Source: Candidatus Bathyarchaeota archaeon
Lineage (GTDB): Archaea; Thermoproteota; Bathyarchaeia; 40CM-2-53-6
Reading direction: 5' to 3'
Assembly (NCBI GenBank): GCA_005888745.1
Contig: VBBS01000030.1
Span: 1 to 64,000, forward strand
DNA: 64,000 nt
Both the position numbers and the translations under genes were made by a program. Below are positions 9,074 to 18,400 of the stretch, piece after piece; position 1 is the stretch's first letter, and the number at the start of each line of letters is the position of its first letter. Below the pieces are notes generated by a model. The model saw only the letters and a program-made list of their open reading frames with translations. It was not told where the DNA came from and searched no databases.

Positions 9074-9463
9074 ATGAGTCTTGGACCTTTCTTCGCACCT
9101 CTCGTTCGGATTGGCCGGAGGGGCCTTGTCCTTTTCGGAAACAGTCCTGAGATTGTCCTATCGATCGGTCTGGGAACATTGATTCCTGATCCCGACAGGG
9201 AGTACTGGTACGTCAGGCAACAGGTCTACGCCGAAGAGCAGTATCGCCGTGCGAGATTCCACAACGTCTTTATGATACTCGTGGGCTGCTTGGGGAACCC
9301 GTTCTTCTCGCTAGGGATCTTTCTGCACATGTTGCGGGATTCGTTCACGACCACGAAGGACCGAGGTGTCGAATGGTTCTATCCTTTGACGAGGCTCGTT
9401 AAGCGGGGATTGTACGACCAGACCATGAGCCAGAGGAAACATGATCCCAGCGTGAAAGTCTAG
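9074..9463 (+). CDS. Short membrane-associated protein of the YdjM/DUF457 hydrolase type, interrupted by TAG
   Basis: The 129-residue frame has a hydrophobic stretch (MILVGCLGNPFFSLGIFLHML) around residues 66-86, followed by LHMLRDSFTTTKDRGVEW. This resembles the HxxxDxxTxxxGVxxxxP portion of LexA-regulated, membrane-bound metal-dependent hydrolases (DUF457). The frame stops at TAG 9461-9463, but the same frame continues for about 47 more codons with protein-like sequence (LGYVNAADPDLREGAQPVPW). The gene may be a nonsense-mutated pseudogene or carry a sequencing error. Confidence 0.55.
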   Translation: MSLGPFFAPLVRIGRRGLVLFGNSPEIVLSIGLGTLIPDPDREYWYVRQQVYAEEQYRRARFHNVFMILVGCLGNPFFSLGIFLHMLRDSFTTTKDRGVEWFYPLTRLVKRGLYDQTMSQRKHDPSVKV

Positions 9464-9611
9464 TATCAGGAGGACATTCTCGGATATGTCAACGCGGCGG
9501 ACCCTGATCTCAGGGAGGGTGCCCAGCCTGTCCCTTGGAGACGAGTCTACGGATCCGCCCAGAACGGTCACCATCTAGATCGAGGATTCTTGGTTCGCTC
9601 TTTAGCGGTCA

Positions 9612-10040
9612 TTGCGATCCGGTTGGCATACCCGTTTGGATTATCCCATCCGCATCAGTTTCGAGCTCATAGAATCCAACCCGGTGTGGGCGGTCGGCTA
9701 CGCAGCGGTTTCGGTCTTGTCTGCTGCGGGGGAGACTCAGAGGAGAGACAAGCTTCCCAAGCTTCCACAGTTGAAACAGTTTCACGTTCCATTATTTGGA
9801 ATCGGTATCGGTCTCCTAGCGTTTTGGTTCGTCTTGTTCCAGTTCGAAATACTCGCGAACTTGGAGAATATTCTCGCGGATCCGATTCCATTGCTGGCGG
9901 GCATCGTCGCAATCCCCGTAATCTCAATCATCCCCGTTAGATATTACACGCGAGAGGAAGAAAAGCGATCGTGCACCGGATTGCGTCTCGAACCCCAAAG
10001 CGCTAACCAAGGAACCGAATCTGTACCACAGATGTTATGA
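9612..10040 (+). CDS. Hypothetical membrane protein, possibly part of a broken gene
   Basis: The 142-residue frame starts at TTG, with no clear ribosome-binding site. It has hydrophobic spans near residues 27-38, 62-78 and 88-107, the last followed by a basic turn (RYYTREEEKR). It lies one frame away from the read-through portion of the preceding interrupted gene, so it could be that gene's 3' part after a frameshift, or a separate small membrane protein. The family is not recognised. Confidence 0.4.
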   Translation: MRSGWHTRLDYPIRISFELIESNPVWAVGYAAVSVLSAAGETQRRDKLPKLPQLKQFHVPLFGIGIGLLAFWFVLFQFEILANLENILADPIPLLAGIVAIPVISIIPVRYYTREEEKRSCTGLRLEPQSANQGTESVPQML

Positions 10041-10604
10041 ATGGGTTGGAATGATGCTCCGTCTGGAGCGATGGAGTCATTAGCAGTTCCTCCAACCGCT
10101 GAGCCTCGAGGCTCTTCGATCGCTGGGGACGAGTTCGTTTTCCTGAAACTCTTCCTTCGATACACGATGGATTCGTCCTCGCGGGTGAGAGCGGCCCCCA
10201 TTGAACCAGAACTCTTCGGAGTCGAGACCCGAGTAAAAAGGCTCGGTTTCTACTCCGGCCCTCATGTTTCTCAGGTCCTTCAGTCTCAGGGCCGTCTCAA
10301 AGACCGGCGAGCATTGTGCGTCCACGCAAAACTGGAGTGGTAACTGGGCAGGAGAACTCGGATCTTGGACGAGAGGTTCGGTATCGCCTATACCAGAAAT
10401 GCGTACTATACTAGTTTCTTGCCGAAGAACTCGCTCACAACAAAGAGTCTGGTTCTCGTTCGGCAAAGCGAGCAGGCCGTTCGGCCCGGGCCACCGTGAT
10501 CGCGCCTGGGGTCGGGAAGGAATGTTGCGAATGAAAACAAGAATCGAATCATTAGATCGGAACCCCCAACACTTCGCTGTTAGATTCAACCTCGGACGAG
10601 GACC
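10041..10604. other. Region without a convincing gene, upstream of the phosphoesterase
   Basis: Several overlapping open frames occur on both strands, but none has a ribosome-binding site, a recognisable domain or uninterrupted protein-like composition. A plus-strand segment near 10310 (STQNWSGNWAG) hints at secreted-protein sequence but is not sustained in any one frame. The region may be a decayed gene plus the promoter of the next gene. Confidence 0.4.
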
Positions 10605-11975
10605 TTGAAGTTGAGAACTCAATTACTGGTCGCTATACTGATTATCGGGATGATAGCAGTGCCTGCTCTGCCGCGTACACATGCTGCATCAGGAACCTAC
10701 TTCGACAACGTCGTCGTAGTGGCGATGGAGAACCAGAACTATGCTGATGTTATGGGTACGGGCACTGGAAGTTCGAACGCCCCATTCATCACAAGCATGC
10801 TGAACATCGGGGCGACAGTTCCTCTATACCATGGCTACGGCGCCGCTGGAAGAAGCATCAACGGGTGCTCAGCAGGCTGCTACACTGCCGAGATCTCGGG
10901 ATCTGACCAGGGCATATCCGATGGCTACAGCTGTTGCATCAACGCACCGACCCTTATGGACAGCATGGCCTCAGCAGGGATGACCTGGCAGGGCTATTGC
11001 GAAAGCGGGTGCCCAAGAGGCAACGACCACTTCCCGTTCACAGGGTTCAACAGCATCCACAACAGCCCGAACATATTTGCCGGAAGCAGCATTTCGACCG
11101 TCAACTTTGTGGCGGCGGCCAACTCGGCCAGTCCACCTGACTTCCTTTGGTTCACTCCGACCGACGGTCACAACATGCACGATAACAGCATTCAGACAGG
11201 AGATACATATCTCCACAACTTTCTCGTCGGCTCAACCGGAAGTCTCGGAAGCCCTGCAAGCGGCTCTCTTCTCGCGAGCAACATCTTCTTGTCGGGCCAT
11301 AGAACGCTGCTGATTCTCTGGTGGGACGAATACGACCCGGCTCCAATCCTGTTCTATGAGCCTGGCGTTGTCAAGCTTGCCTATGTTTCATCAAGTGACG
11401 TGTATGATGAGTACTCGATTCTGCATTTGATAGAGGACAACTGGGGTCTGTCGACCTTGACGGCCAACGATGCCGCCGCGGCGTCGATGACTGAGATTTT
11501 CGGGACATCAACTCCCCATGGACTAGTAACGAGTTTCACAGTTTCATCGTCAAATCCTATCGTGAACTCGCCGGTGACCTTCACAGCAACCGCTGTGGGA
11601 GGAACGGCCCCTTACACGGTAAGCTGGGATTTCGGTGATGGCGCGACCGGCACGGGAGCTGCGGTCACACATACCTATACGGGTGTTCAGTCATACACGA
11701 TAACCGAAACTGTTCAGGATTCGTCGACTCCGCCGAAGACTACGACCAGCTCTCAGACAGTCAGTGGCAAGTCTGCTTCTGGAGGCTCGGGTGGAGGATC
11801 GGGTTCGAGCGGAGGTTGCCTGCTGTGTGGCACGTTCCCTGTACTCTCTACCAGCATGTGGCTGCTCGTTATCGGCGGGCTCTTTGGCCTGATCGGATCG
11901 CTTGTACTGCTCACTGTTAGAGCGAGAGCAAATCTCGCCCGGACAAGGCGAAGAATGAATCGACAAGGTCGCTAA
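10605..11975 (+). CDS. Secreted, membrane-anchored phosphoesterase (AcpA/PLC type) with PKD domain
   Basis: Of 456 residues, 1-28 form a Sec signal peptide ending near THAAS. A phosphoesterase domain (PF04185-type, as in acid phosphatases and phospholipases C) follows: FDNVVVVAMENQNYADVM near residue 33, with the metal-binding Glu and Asn, FTPTDGHNMHD near 185, and ILWWDEYD near 230. A PKD/Ig-like domain (residues ~305-385, SWDFGDG) and a Gly/Ser linker precede one C-terminal membrane helix and a basic stop-transfer tail. It probably releases phosphate or alcohol from phosphoesters outside the cell, which fits the nearby phosphate transporters. Confidence 0.85.
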   Translation: MKLRTQLLVAILIIGMIAVPALPRTHAASGTYFDNVVVVAMENQNYADVMGTGTGSSNAPFITSMLNIGATVPLYHGYGAAGRSINGCSAGCYTAEISGSDQGISDGYSCCINAPTLMDSMASAGMTWQGYCESGCPRGNDHFPFTGFNSIHNSPNIFAGSSISTVNFVAAANSASPPDFLWFTPTDGHNMHDNSIQTGDTYLHNFLVGSTGSLGSPASGSLLASNIFLSGHRTLLILWWDEYDPAPILFYEPGVVKLAYVSSSDVYDEYSILHLIEDNWGLSTLTANDAAAASMTEIFGTSTPHGLVTSFTVSSSNPIVNSPVTFTATAVGGTAPYTVSWDFGDGATGTGAAVTHTYTGVQSYTITETVQDSSTPPKTTTSSQTVSGKSASGGSGGGSGSSGGCLLCGTFPVLSTSMWLLVIGGLFGLIGSLVLLTVRARANLARTRRRMNRQGR

Positions 11976-12023
11976 TCAATGGCCTTGTAAGATCTAGAAC
12001 GAGAGAGGGTCCGTTAGCTCGAG

Positions 12024-12317
12024 CTAGCTAGCGTTCTTTAGAGTGGTCGACGGTCTGTTGAGGAATGACTCAATATACTGACGAGCTAGTTCCCAATCGA
12101 GTGGCTGAGCCAGGCCAACCCGTCCCATTATGAAGAGAGTGGAATTGTCACCGATTCTTGTCAAGTTTAGGAAAAATGTCTCCGTCCAAGTAAGCATGTC
12201 CATAACGACATGGGCCTCGATGCCTCCTGTTTCTCTGTCCGCTTTGGTAACACTCCATTTTGCCTGCTGGAGAACTGACATGGCAGCGTCCCTGACTCCA
12301 TCGAACGAATATGGCAC
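12024..12317 (-). CDS. Hypothetical small alpha/beta protein
   Basis: A 97-residue product with alternating amphipathic strands and helices (FDGVRDAAMSVLQQAKW at the start, TGGIEAHVVMDMLTW in the middle). The look is of a small lipoprotein-like fold in which a protein segment is tested against a residual norm, but no family is recognised. The start is GTG at 12317, with a TATA-like TCTATAACT roughly 30 bases upstream on the minus strand. There is no signal peptide. It is convergent with the phosphoesterase gene. Confidence 0.6.
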   Translation of the reverse strand: MPYSFDGVRDAAMSVLQQAKWSVTKADRETGGIEAHVVMDMLTWTETFFLNLTRIGDNSTLFIMGRVGLAQPLDWELARQYIESFLNRPSTTLKNAS

Positions 12318-12368
12318 ATCCTAGATTTCGTTTGCCGGCGATTCCGCCTCAGTTATAGAATCTTGAGA

Positions 12369-12774
12369 CTACAATTTTGAGGTTTTCGTCCTCGTGACAG
12401 ATCTGACCGTTGCAGGTTGATATTCTGAGCCCTTCGCCAATGGGAGGGTTTCGCGAGCCGTTTTTCCCTCAAAGACAAGACCATGGTGAGGATGGACGAG
12501 GGTCCCGGGTAGAGCGTAGAAGAGTGTGACGATTGAAATTGCAATGGTGCGTTCGTATCTGGTGTTTGCGCCGAGTAGTACTAAGGCTCCGTTAACGATC
12601 CAGGTCGCTCCTAGGAAGAGAAAAGGGAAAGGCCATGTCTCCAGGTCGTATTCCGAGTGCGGAGACGATTGTTGCCCAGCGTCCCGGTCCTATCGTATGT
12701 TCTCCAGTATAGTAGCACGTTAGCAGTTTTCGTGCGCTGTCGAAGTCGAGCCAGGCTCCGAGGACAAAGCTCAA
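12369..12774 (-). pseudogene. Frameshifted membrane protein gene
   Basis: Two minus-strand frames together read as one protein. From TTG 12774 the first frame gives LGAWLDFDSARKLL through ALGIRPGDMAFPF. Near 12617-12630, in a run of A/G on the plus strand, the sense moves to another frame giving LFLGATWIVNGALVLLGANT, further hydrophobic sequence and a stop at 12371-12369. The second frame has no start of its own. A one-base indel explains this. Function unrecognised; three or four membrane helices are likely. It may be a real pseudogene or a base-calling error. Confidence 0.55.
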
Positions 12775-12853
12775 GATCGTAATGGTGAGGTTGTGAGGCT
12801 AGGTCTCTGCATACACCTGGATCTTCCGTGGTGTTTCTTATTAGACGGGAGGA

Positions 12854-13177
12854 TTGATCATTCTGTCTATGACTGACTCTGGTCCTGCACTTTCCGATAT
12901 GGAAGAGGGCGGGGATGGTATGGCAAAGTACGCGGTTATGGTCTTGGAGTTCATCAAGAAGGACGTGTTCGAGGACCGTAAACAGGTCTCCGTGGAAGAG
13001 GTCGTCACTCTGATTGCAGCGTTGACTGACATCTCAGTTAGTCTGCTGTCACGCTTTCGGAAGGACCAGGTTGACCCCACCAAAACGACAGAAGTTGGAC
13101 GGGATGTTTTCAAGTACATGGTTGGACGACTAGGATTCGACATCGACAAACTAGGCAAATCAAACATCTACGTCTGA
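12854..13177 (+). CDS. Hypothetical helical protein with paralogous relic elsewhere in the window
   Basis: A 107-residue acidic, largely helical protein with no membrane segment (EFIKKDVFEDRKQVSVEEVV in the centre). No family is recognised. The start is TTG 12854 or ATG 12869; a GGGAGG at 12845 lies too close to the TTG to be decisive. Its last 13 codons are repeated almost exactly (34 of 38 bases) at 41554-41591 without the rest of the gene, showing that a second copy once existed there. Confidence 0.6.
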   Translation: MIILSMTDSGPALSDMEEGGDGMAKYAVMVLEFIKKDVFEDRKQVSVEEVVTLIAALTDISVSLLSRFRKDQVDPTKTTEVGRDVFKYMVGRLGFDIDKLGKSNIYV

Positions 13178-13209
13178 ATCCGTCCAAGGCGGTTGGCTAA
13201 CTGAATCCT

Positions 13210-14676
13210 GTGGGAGAGGGGTTGGGAATCAAAGGTTGGCTGAGAGGTCCGAAACGCAAAGGCGCGGATCCGAGGATAGGGGAGATCACGGGGAGAGAGC
13301 GAATCGCAATCCTCCCCTTCATGAACATTAGCCCTGATCCAAAGGACGAGTATTTTGCTGACGGGATGACCGAGGAGTTGATCTCGACTCTCTCGAAGAT
13401 TGGAAAGCTAAGAGTGATCTCGAGAACGTCTGTGATGAGATACAAGCAGACCGCCAAGAGTATTGAAGAGATATCGAAAGAACTCAACGTTGGCAGTATC
13501 CTTGAGGGGAGCGTGAGGAAGTCGGCGGATGATCTGAGGATCACCGTGAAGCTGATTGATGTTCAGCGCGACGAGCATGTATGGTCTCGGGACTATGAGA
13601 GGAAGATCGAGAACGTCTTCGCGGTGCAGAAGGAGATAGCCAGAAATGTCGTTGACTCGTTGCGGGTGGAACTGTTGCCAGGGGACGAGCGGAACATCGA
13701 GAAACAGGGGACGAAGAATGTCCAAGCTTACGAGCTTTACTTGAAGGGCCGGTTTCTATGGAACAAGCGCTCAAAGGAAGGGATGACTGAGGCAATAGAT
13801 TATTTCCGGGCTGCGGCTCAAAAGGACCCGTTATTTGCTCTGCCTCATGTCGGAATCGCGGACTGCCACTCTTTGCTCGTTATCAATGGCTACTTGCCAG
13901 CGAAGGATGGGTACCCGACAGCGGAGAAAGAGATTGCCCAGGCGTTGGAGCTGGACAAGAATCTCGCTGAAGCGCACGCATCGCTAGGCTTATTCCGGTC
14001 AGACGCCGACTGGGACTGGATTGCCTCTGAACGAGAGTATCGGAGGGCGATCGAGCTTAACCCTAACTATGCCACAGCTCACCACTGGCTTTCGATACTT
14101 CTCGGCCCAACTCTGGGACGTATGGACGAGGGGATGGCGGAGGCGAAGAAGGCGCTTGAGCTTGACCCATTGTCTCCGATCATCAACGTCAATCTCGGCC
14201 ACGGATACGAGTCGATGGGGGACCTCGAGATTGCAGGGGAATACGCGCGGAAGGCACTCGAATTGGATCCGAGCTTTATCGGGGGTCTTGCGTTGCTGGC
14301 CTTGCTAGCGGTCGAAAAGGGGTCGTATGGAGAGGCGATTGATCTCATTGAGAAGATTGCCTCTCTCTTCCCATCAGGGTACAAGGCGATTAAGATTGGG
14401 TTAGCCTGCGTGTATGCTAAGGCTGGGAACCTTGCGAAGGCGAAACAGGTCTTCGAGGAGACTGCTGCGGTGCCAGGGAAGGATCAGGTCACTGCGTTCC
14501 ATCTCGCCCGATACTATACGGTCATAGGAGATAGGGATCGGGCGTTCGACTTGCTGCATAGAGCGTTTGTGGATCGCGATCCTGATCTCTGCACCGTTAG
14601 AGCCGAGCCATGGCTCCGAAGCCTCGCACCCGACGCACGATTCGCAGATCTCCTCAAAAAGATGAAACTACGATAG
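13210..14676 (+). CDS. TolB-N-like / tetratricopeptide repeat protein
   Basis: The 488-residue product begins with an alpha/beta domain (residues ~30-150: IAILPFMNISPDPKDEYF, then DGMTEELISTLSKI and VWSRDYER). This domain is seen in bacterial TPR-containing adenylate cyclases and CadC-like regulators, where it usually follows the output domain. From about residue 170 there are seven or more TPR units, for example AEAHASLGLF and ALELDPLSPIINVNLGHGYESMGD. No DNA-binding or cyclase domain and no membrane segment is present. The likely role is protein-protein scaffolding. The bacterial flavour suggests past transfer. Confidence 0.8.
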   Translation: MGEGLGIKGWLRGPKRKGADPRIGEITGRERIAILPFMNISPDPKDEYFADGMTEELISTLSKIGKLRVISRTSVMRYKQTAKSIEEISKELNVGSILEGSVRKSADDLRITVKLIDVQRDEHVWSRDYERKIENVFAVQKEIARNVVDSLRVELLPGDERNIEKQGTKNVQAYELYLKGRFLWNKRSKEGMTEAIDYFRAAAQKDPLFALPHVGIADCHSLLVINGYLPAKDGYPTAEKEIAQALELDKNLAEAHASLGLFRSDADWDWIASEREYRRAIELNPNYATAHHWLSILLGPTLGRMDEGMAEAKKALELDPLSPIINVNLGHGYESMGDLEIAGEYARKALELDPSFIGGLALLALLAVEKGSYGEAIDLIEKIASLFPSGYKAIKIGLACVYAKAGNLAKAKQVFEETAAVPGKDQVTAFHLARYYTVIGDRDRAFDLLHRAFVDRDPDLCTVRAEPWLRSLAPDARFADLLKKMKLR

Positions 14677-14761
14677 AACAGAATGGAGGGGGGTTCACTG
14701 GGTTTCTTCGGGAGCGTTCGACTTGGGTAGGTCACTGGTCACGAAAAAATTCGTCCATTAC

Positions 14762-14806
14762 CTGGTTTCAAGAACGCGGTTTCGAGAACTGGATTTCAAA
14801 AACGCG
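14762..14806. repeat. Two short imperfect direct repeats (CTGGTTTCAAGAACGCG type)
   Basis: CTGGTTTCAAGAACGCG at 14762-14778 recurs as CTGGATTTCAAAAACGCG at 14789-14806, 27 bases later. A weaker third echo (GTGGTTTTCAACTGG) lies near 14830. The repeats are in the 226-base gap between the convergent TPR and response-regulator genes. Function unknown. Confidence 0.35.
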
Positions 14807-14902
14807 TGTCCAGAGCATGATTCGGAGAAGTGGTTTTCAACTGGCCATTTTCTGTTGTGATCTCCCGTAGTTGATTATTCAACTCGTTCGGGGTGCTGCT
14901 CT

Positions 14903-15406
14903 CTACTCCTCGGCGTTCGGCAACAGCTCTGGGTCCATAGGTTTGCGTTTGCTTCTGTTCCGTCTGGTCTCCTCGTATCGAGACTCCACCCAGCCGACCA
15001 CCTTCTGCTCGGTCATCTGCTCTGCCTCCAGCTGCTTGTCCATGTTCTCCGCGACCACTTTGAGGAATGTCTCCGGGTTCACCGGCTTGATGATATACGC
15101 GTCCGCCTGCAAGTTGACAGAATCAACCGCGTTCTCCAACGACGGGTACCCGGTGATCATGATCTTCCGCGTTCGTGGAAGAATTTCGTGAACCCTCGCC
15201 AACAAATCCGTCCCGTCAACATCCCGCAACTTGATGTCAATAATCGCTAGGTTGTACGGGCGAGCCTTGCACTTCTCAACTGCTTCAACTCCAGTCTCCG
15301 CAGTATCGACACTGTACCCCTCCGGGGCTAAAATATCCTTGAAGCTCTTCAGAATCGCCCGATCGTCATCGACAATCAGGATGTTCTTTCCCATTCTGAT
15401 GCTCAC
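14903..15406 (-). CDS. Response regulator receiver-domain protein
   Basis: A 167-residue protein with a CheY-like receiver over residues ~7-125. The acidic pocket is visible in ILIVDDDRA, the phospho-acceptor Asp in LAIIDIKLRDVDG, the conserved Thr in KIMITGYPSL and the Lys in YIIKPVNP. A 40-residue basic tail follows with no recognised output domain. It overlaps the large histidine kinase gene by four bases (ATGA type), so the two are translationally coupled and form a cognate pair. It probably works through protein contacts rather than direct DNA binding. Confidence 0.95.
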   Translation of the reverse strand: MSIRMGKNILIVDDDRAILKSFKDILAPEGYSVDTAETGVEAVEKCKARPYNLAIIDIKLRDVDGTDLLARVHEILPRTRKIMITGYPSLENAVDSVNLQADAYIIKPVNPETFLKVVAENMDKQLEAEQMTEQKVVGWVESRYEETRRNRSKRKPMDPELLPNAEE

Positions 15407-18400
15407 CTCCTCAAGTCGAGTGGTATTTCGACCGTCAAAGTCGTCCCCTCACCCACTTTAGAAAAGACCTTGATCTCGCCCTTGTGCGCTTCAATCAGAC
15501 GCTTGGTCACTGCCAGCCCGAGTCCCACACCCTTCTCTCTCGTCGTGAAGAGCGGGTTGAACATCTTGGCCTTGACATCCTCTGGAATGCCAATCCCTGT
15601 GTCCTGGAAGCTCACTGCAGCGATGTTATGACTCGTCCACGCTCTAATCTTCAGCTTCCCACCATCAGGCATAGCTTGCAGAGCATTGGTGATAATGTTG
15701 GTAAAGGCGCGGCGAAGCAAGCCTGGGTCGACTTTCAGTTTCGGAAAGCCCGTCTCAAGGCTGGATGAAACCTCCACGGACTTGGGTACCGGGATTGAGG
15801 AGAGAGAATCATTGATCAGCCTTTGCACGTCATACTCAACGAAGGTCGGCTTCGACTGTTTAGCATAGTCTTGCAGATCGGACACGATCTTGTTCATGAA
15901 ATCAGCCTGCTCCCGGATCGTCTCCAACGCATTCTCAACACGAGGGTCCTTCTCAGTCGGTGCTGAATTCGTTTTCATAGCCTCCTTCGCGAGATGAATC
16001 GTGTTGATTATCGTCTGCAAAGGGTTTCGGAGATCATGGCCGACCATCCCTGCCGTTTCTCCAATAGCCGCCAACCGGGTAGTGTTACTTAACATCCTAG
16101 ATCTCTCCTCAACCAAGTCCTCCAAGTGTTCAGAACGTGCCCTAAGCTTCGCCTCACCCTGTTTCAAACGGTCGATATCGACAAAGGCCAAGACCGCTCC
16201 CTCGATCTTGTTATCCGCAGTCCTGTATGGACCTATCCGGACCAGAAACCAGTGCCCCTGCGGACCCTTGGCCTCTATCTCTTTGCTGATGGTGTTGTCA
16301 ACTACCTCGTTTATCGTCTCCTTGAGATCCGGAATCTGGAAGCCAAGGTTGATGTCAAAGATAGATCTGCCGAGATCGCTGGCCTTCAAATTGAACAGTT
16401 TATCGGCAAGTGGGCCCCAACGACGCAATCGGAGATCACTTCCCATCATGAGGACCGGTACGTTCACGCTCGCGTTGAGGTTTGTCATATCATTGTTGAC
16501 CTGCGTCAGCTCAAGGTTTCTGTTCTGAAGCTCCTCGTTAACAGTGGTCAGCTCTTCATTCGTTGACTGAAGCTCCTCCTTGGATGTTTCAAGCTCCTCG
16601 TTAGTGCTTTGCAACTCCTCGTTGGCGGATTGTATCTCCTCATTGGCAGCCTTCAGTTCCTCATTGGCCGCTTCCTTGTCTTCAATGATTGACTGGAGAT
16701 AGTCCTTAGTCGCAGAGAGTTCCTGCTGGAGCCGGACAAGCTTGAGATCCTCCGCCCTCTTCAGCTTCTTACTCTTCTCGCCTCCAGTTCTTCTCAACGC
16801 CACTGAAGAACCAGGATTTGGCAAAGATTCCTCGAACGCCACGAGAAAACTGGGCTGAGTTTGATTGGTCTTCAGCGGCACTACTTCCAGGTTCACATCC
16901 AAGTATTTCCCATCGGACCTGATCGCGATCGCTTCCTTCCTAACTGTCTCGCCGGTCCTTTTCGCTCTATCTAGTGCATTTCTGAGGTCCGTCATCATGC
17001 CCTCGCGGGCCATCTTCAAAACGTTGAGACTAGCTTTCCCGGGTGCAGGTTCGAGGAAGGAACCTGTGCGTCCTCGAAACTGGATAATCTCCAGCTCACT
17101 GTTCACGATGACGCTGGCCGGCGTGTACTTTGTCAGCAAGATCCGGTCCGCTTCCTTGAAAATTTCTGGTTCCGGGAATTGACTCTCCGATGGTCGATTG
17201 ACTGCCGGCTTGCCAACTTGCCTTTCAGCAATATAGGTCGTCGAAAAATCAAGGGGCTTACGGGTGACTACGGGTTTCTTGGAATAGATCTTGAAGCGCT
17301 TGTTTGCCACCTTGAAGATGTTGTCGAATGCACCTACAGTCTCGAAGTCTCCCAAGACGAGGAACCCCGTTGGCTTGAGCGAGTAGTGGAATATTGGGAG
17401 CAGCTTCTTTTGCAAAGCTGGCCCGAGATATATCAGTAGGTTCCGGCAGATGATGATGTCAAGCTTCGAAAACGGGGGGTCTGCCGTGACGTCCTGCCTG
17501 GCGAAGACGCACATTCGGCGAATCGTCTTGTTTACCTGGTAGGAGCCATTCGTTTTTGCGAAAAAACGTCGTAATCGTTCGGCCGATATTGAAGCGGATG
17601 CGGCGTACACGCCGTCCCGAGCTTTCTCCAACACGGTCTCATTCACGTCGGTTGCAAAGATCTGGATCGGCGGGTGGACCGAGGAATGATCCAGGTACTC
17701 CACGAGGATGATGGCTAGCGAGTAGACTTCTTCTCCGGTTGAGCAGCCTGGAATCCATATCCTGATGGGGTCATCAGCGGACCTTTTCTTCATAATGTTG
17801 GGAAATACTTCCTGCTTCAACGCATCAAACGTTTGAGGCTCGCGGAAGAATCCGGTCACATTGATTAGAATGTCTTGGAATAGGGAGCTTAATTCGCCCG
17901 GGTTTGTCTTTAGATTGTTCAGGTAATCCTCCATCTTGTTCGTCTTGAGGATCAGCATTCGTCTCAGGATCCTTCTCTTTATGGTCGCATGTTTGTAGTC
18001 TGCAAAATCGACCCCGGTTGCCTTTCTCAGTAGACTGAAGATCTTGTCGAGGTCGCTCTGCGGTAGTAGTTTCTCCGCAGTCTCAGTTTCCAGGTAAGGC
18101 ACGTAGGGATGTTGGCTCAGCTTGACGAGCTCTTGCGCGATGTCTTGTGGCCGGAGGATTAGGTCGACGCAGCCTGCCGCGACTGCACTCCGGGGAAGGT
18201 CGTAGTACTTGGCCGACTTCTCGTCTTGGGCAATTGTGATTCCCCCCTCATCCTTGATAGCCCTCAATCCATGAATACCGTCCATGGAAGTTCCGGAGAG
18301 GATGACACCGATCGCTCTGCTCTTCTGGTCCTCAGCGAGGGACTCTAGGAATTGGTCGATGGGGGTATGCCTACGGTCGATCTCGACGCGAGGTTTGAGG

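Noticed and set aside
9461-9463. UAG as possible pyrrolysine codon
   Set aside because: No pyrrolysine genes are visible, the gene is not a methylamine methyltransferase, and several other genes in the window end in TAG.
10080-10622. 180-codon minus-strand frame before the phosphoesterase gene
   Set aside because: Composition is not protein-like, it has no recognisable domain, and it runs over the start of the phosphoesterase gene.
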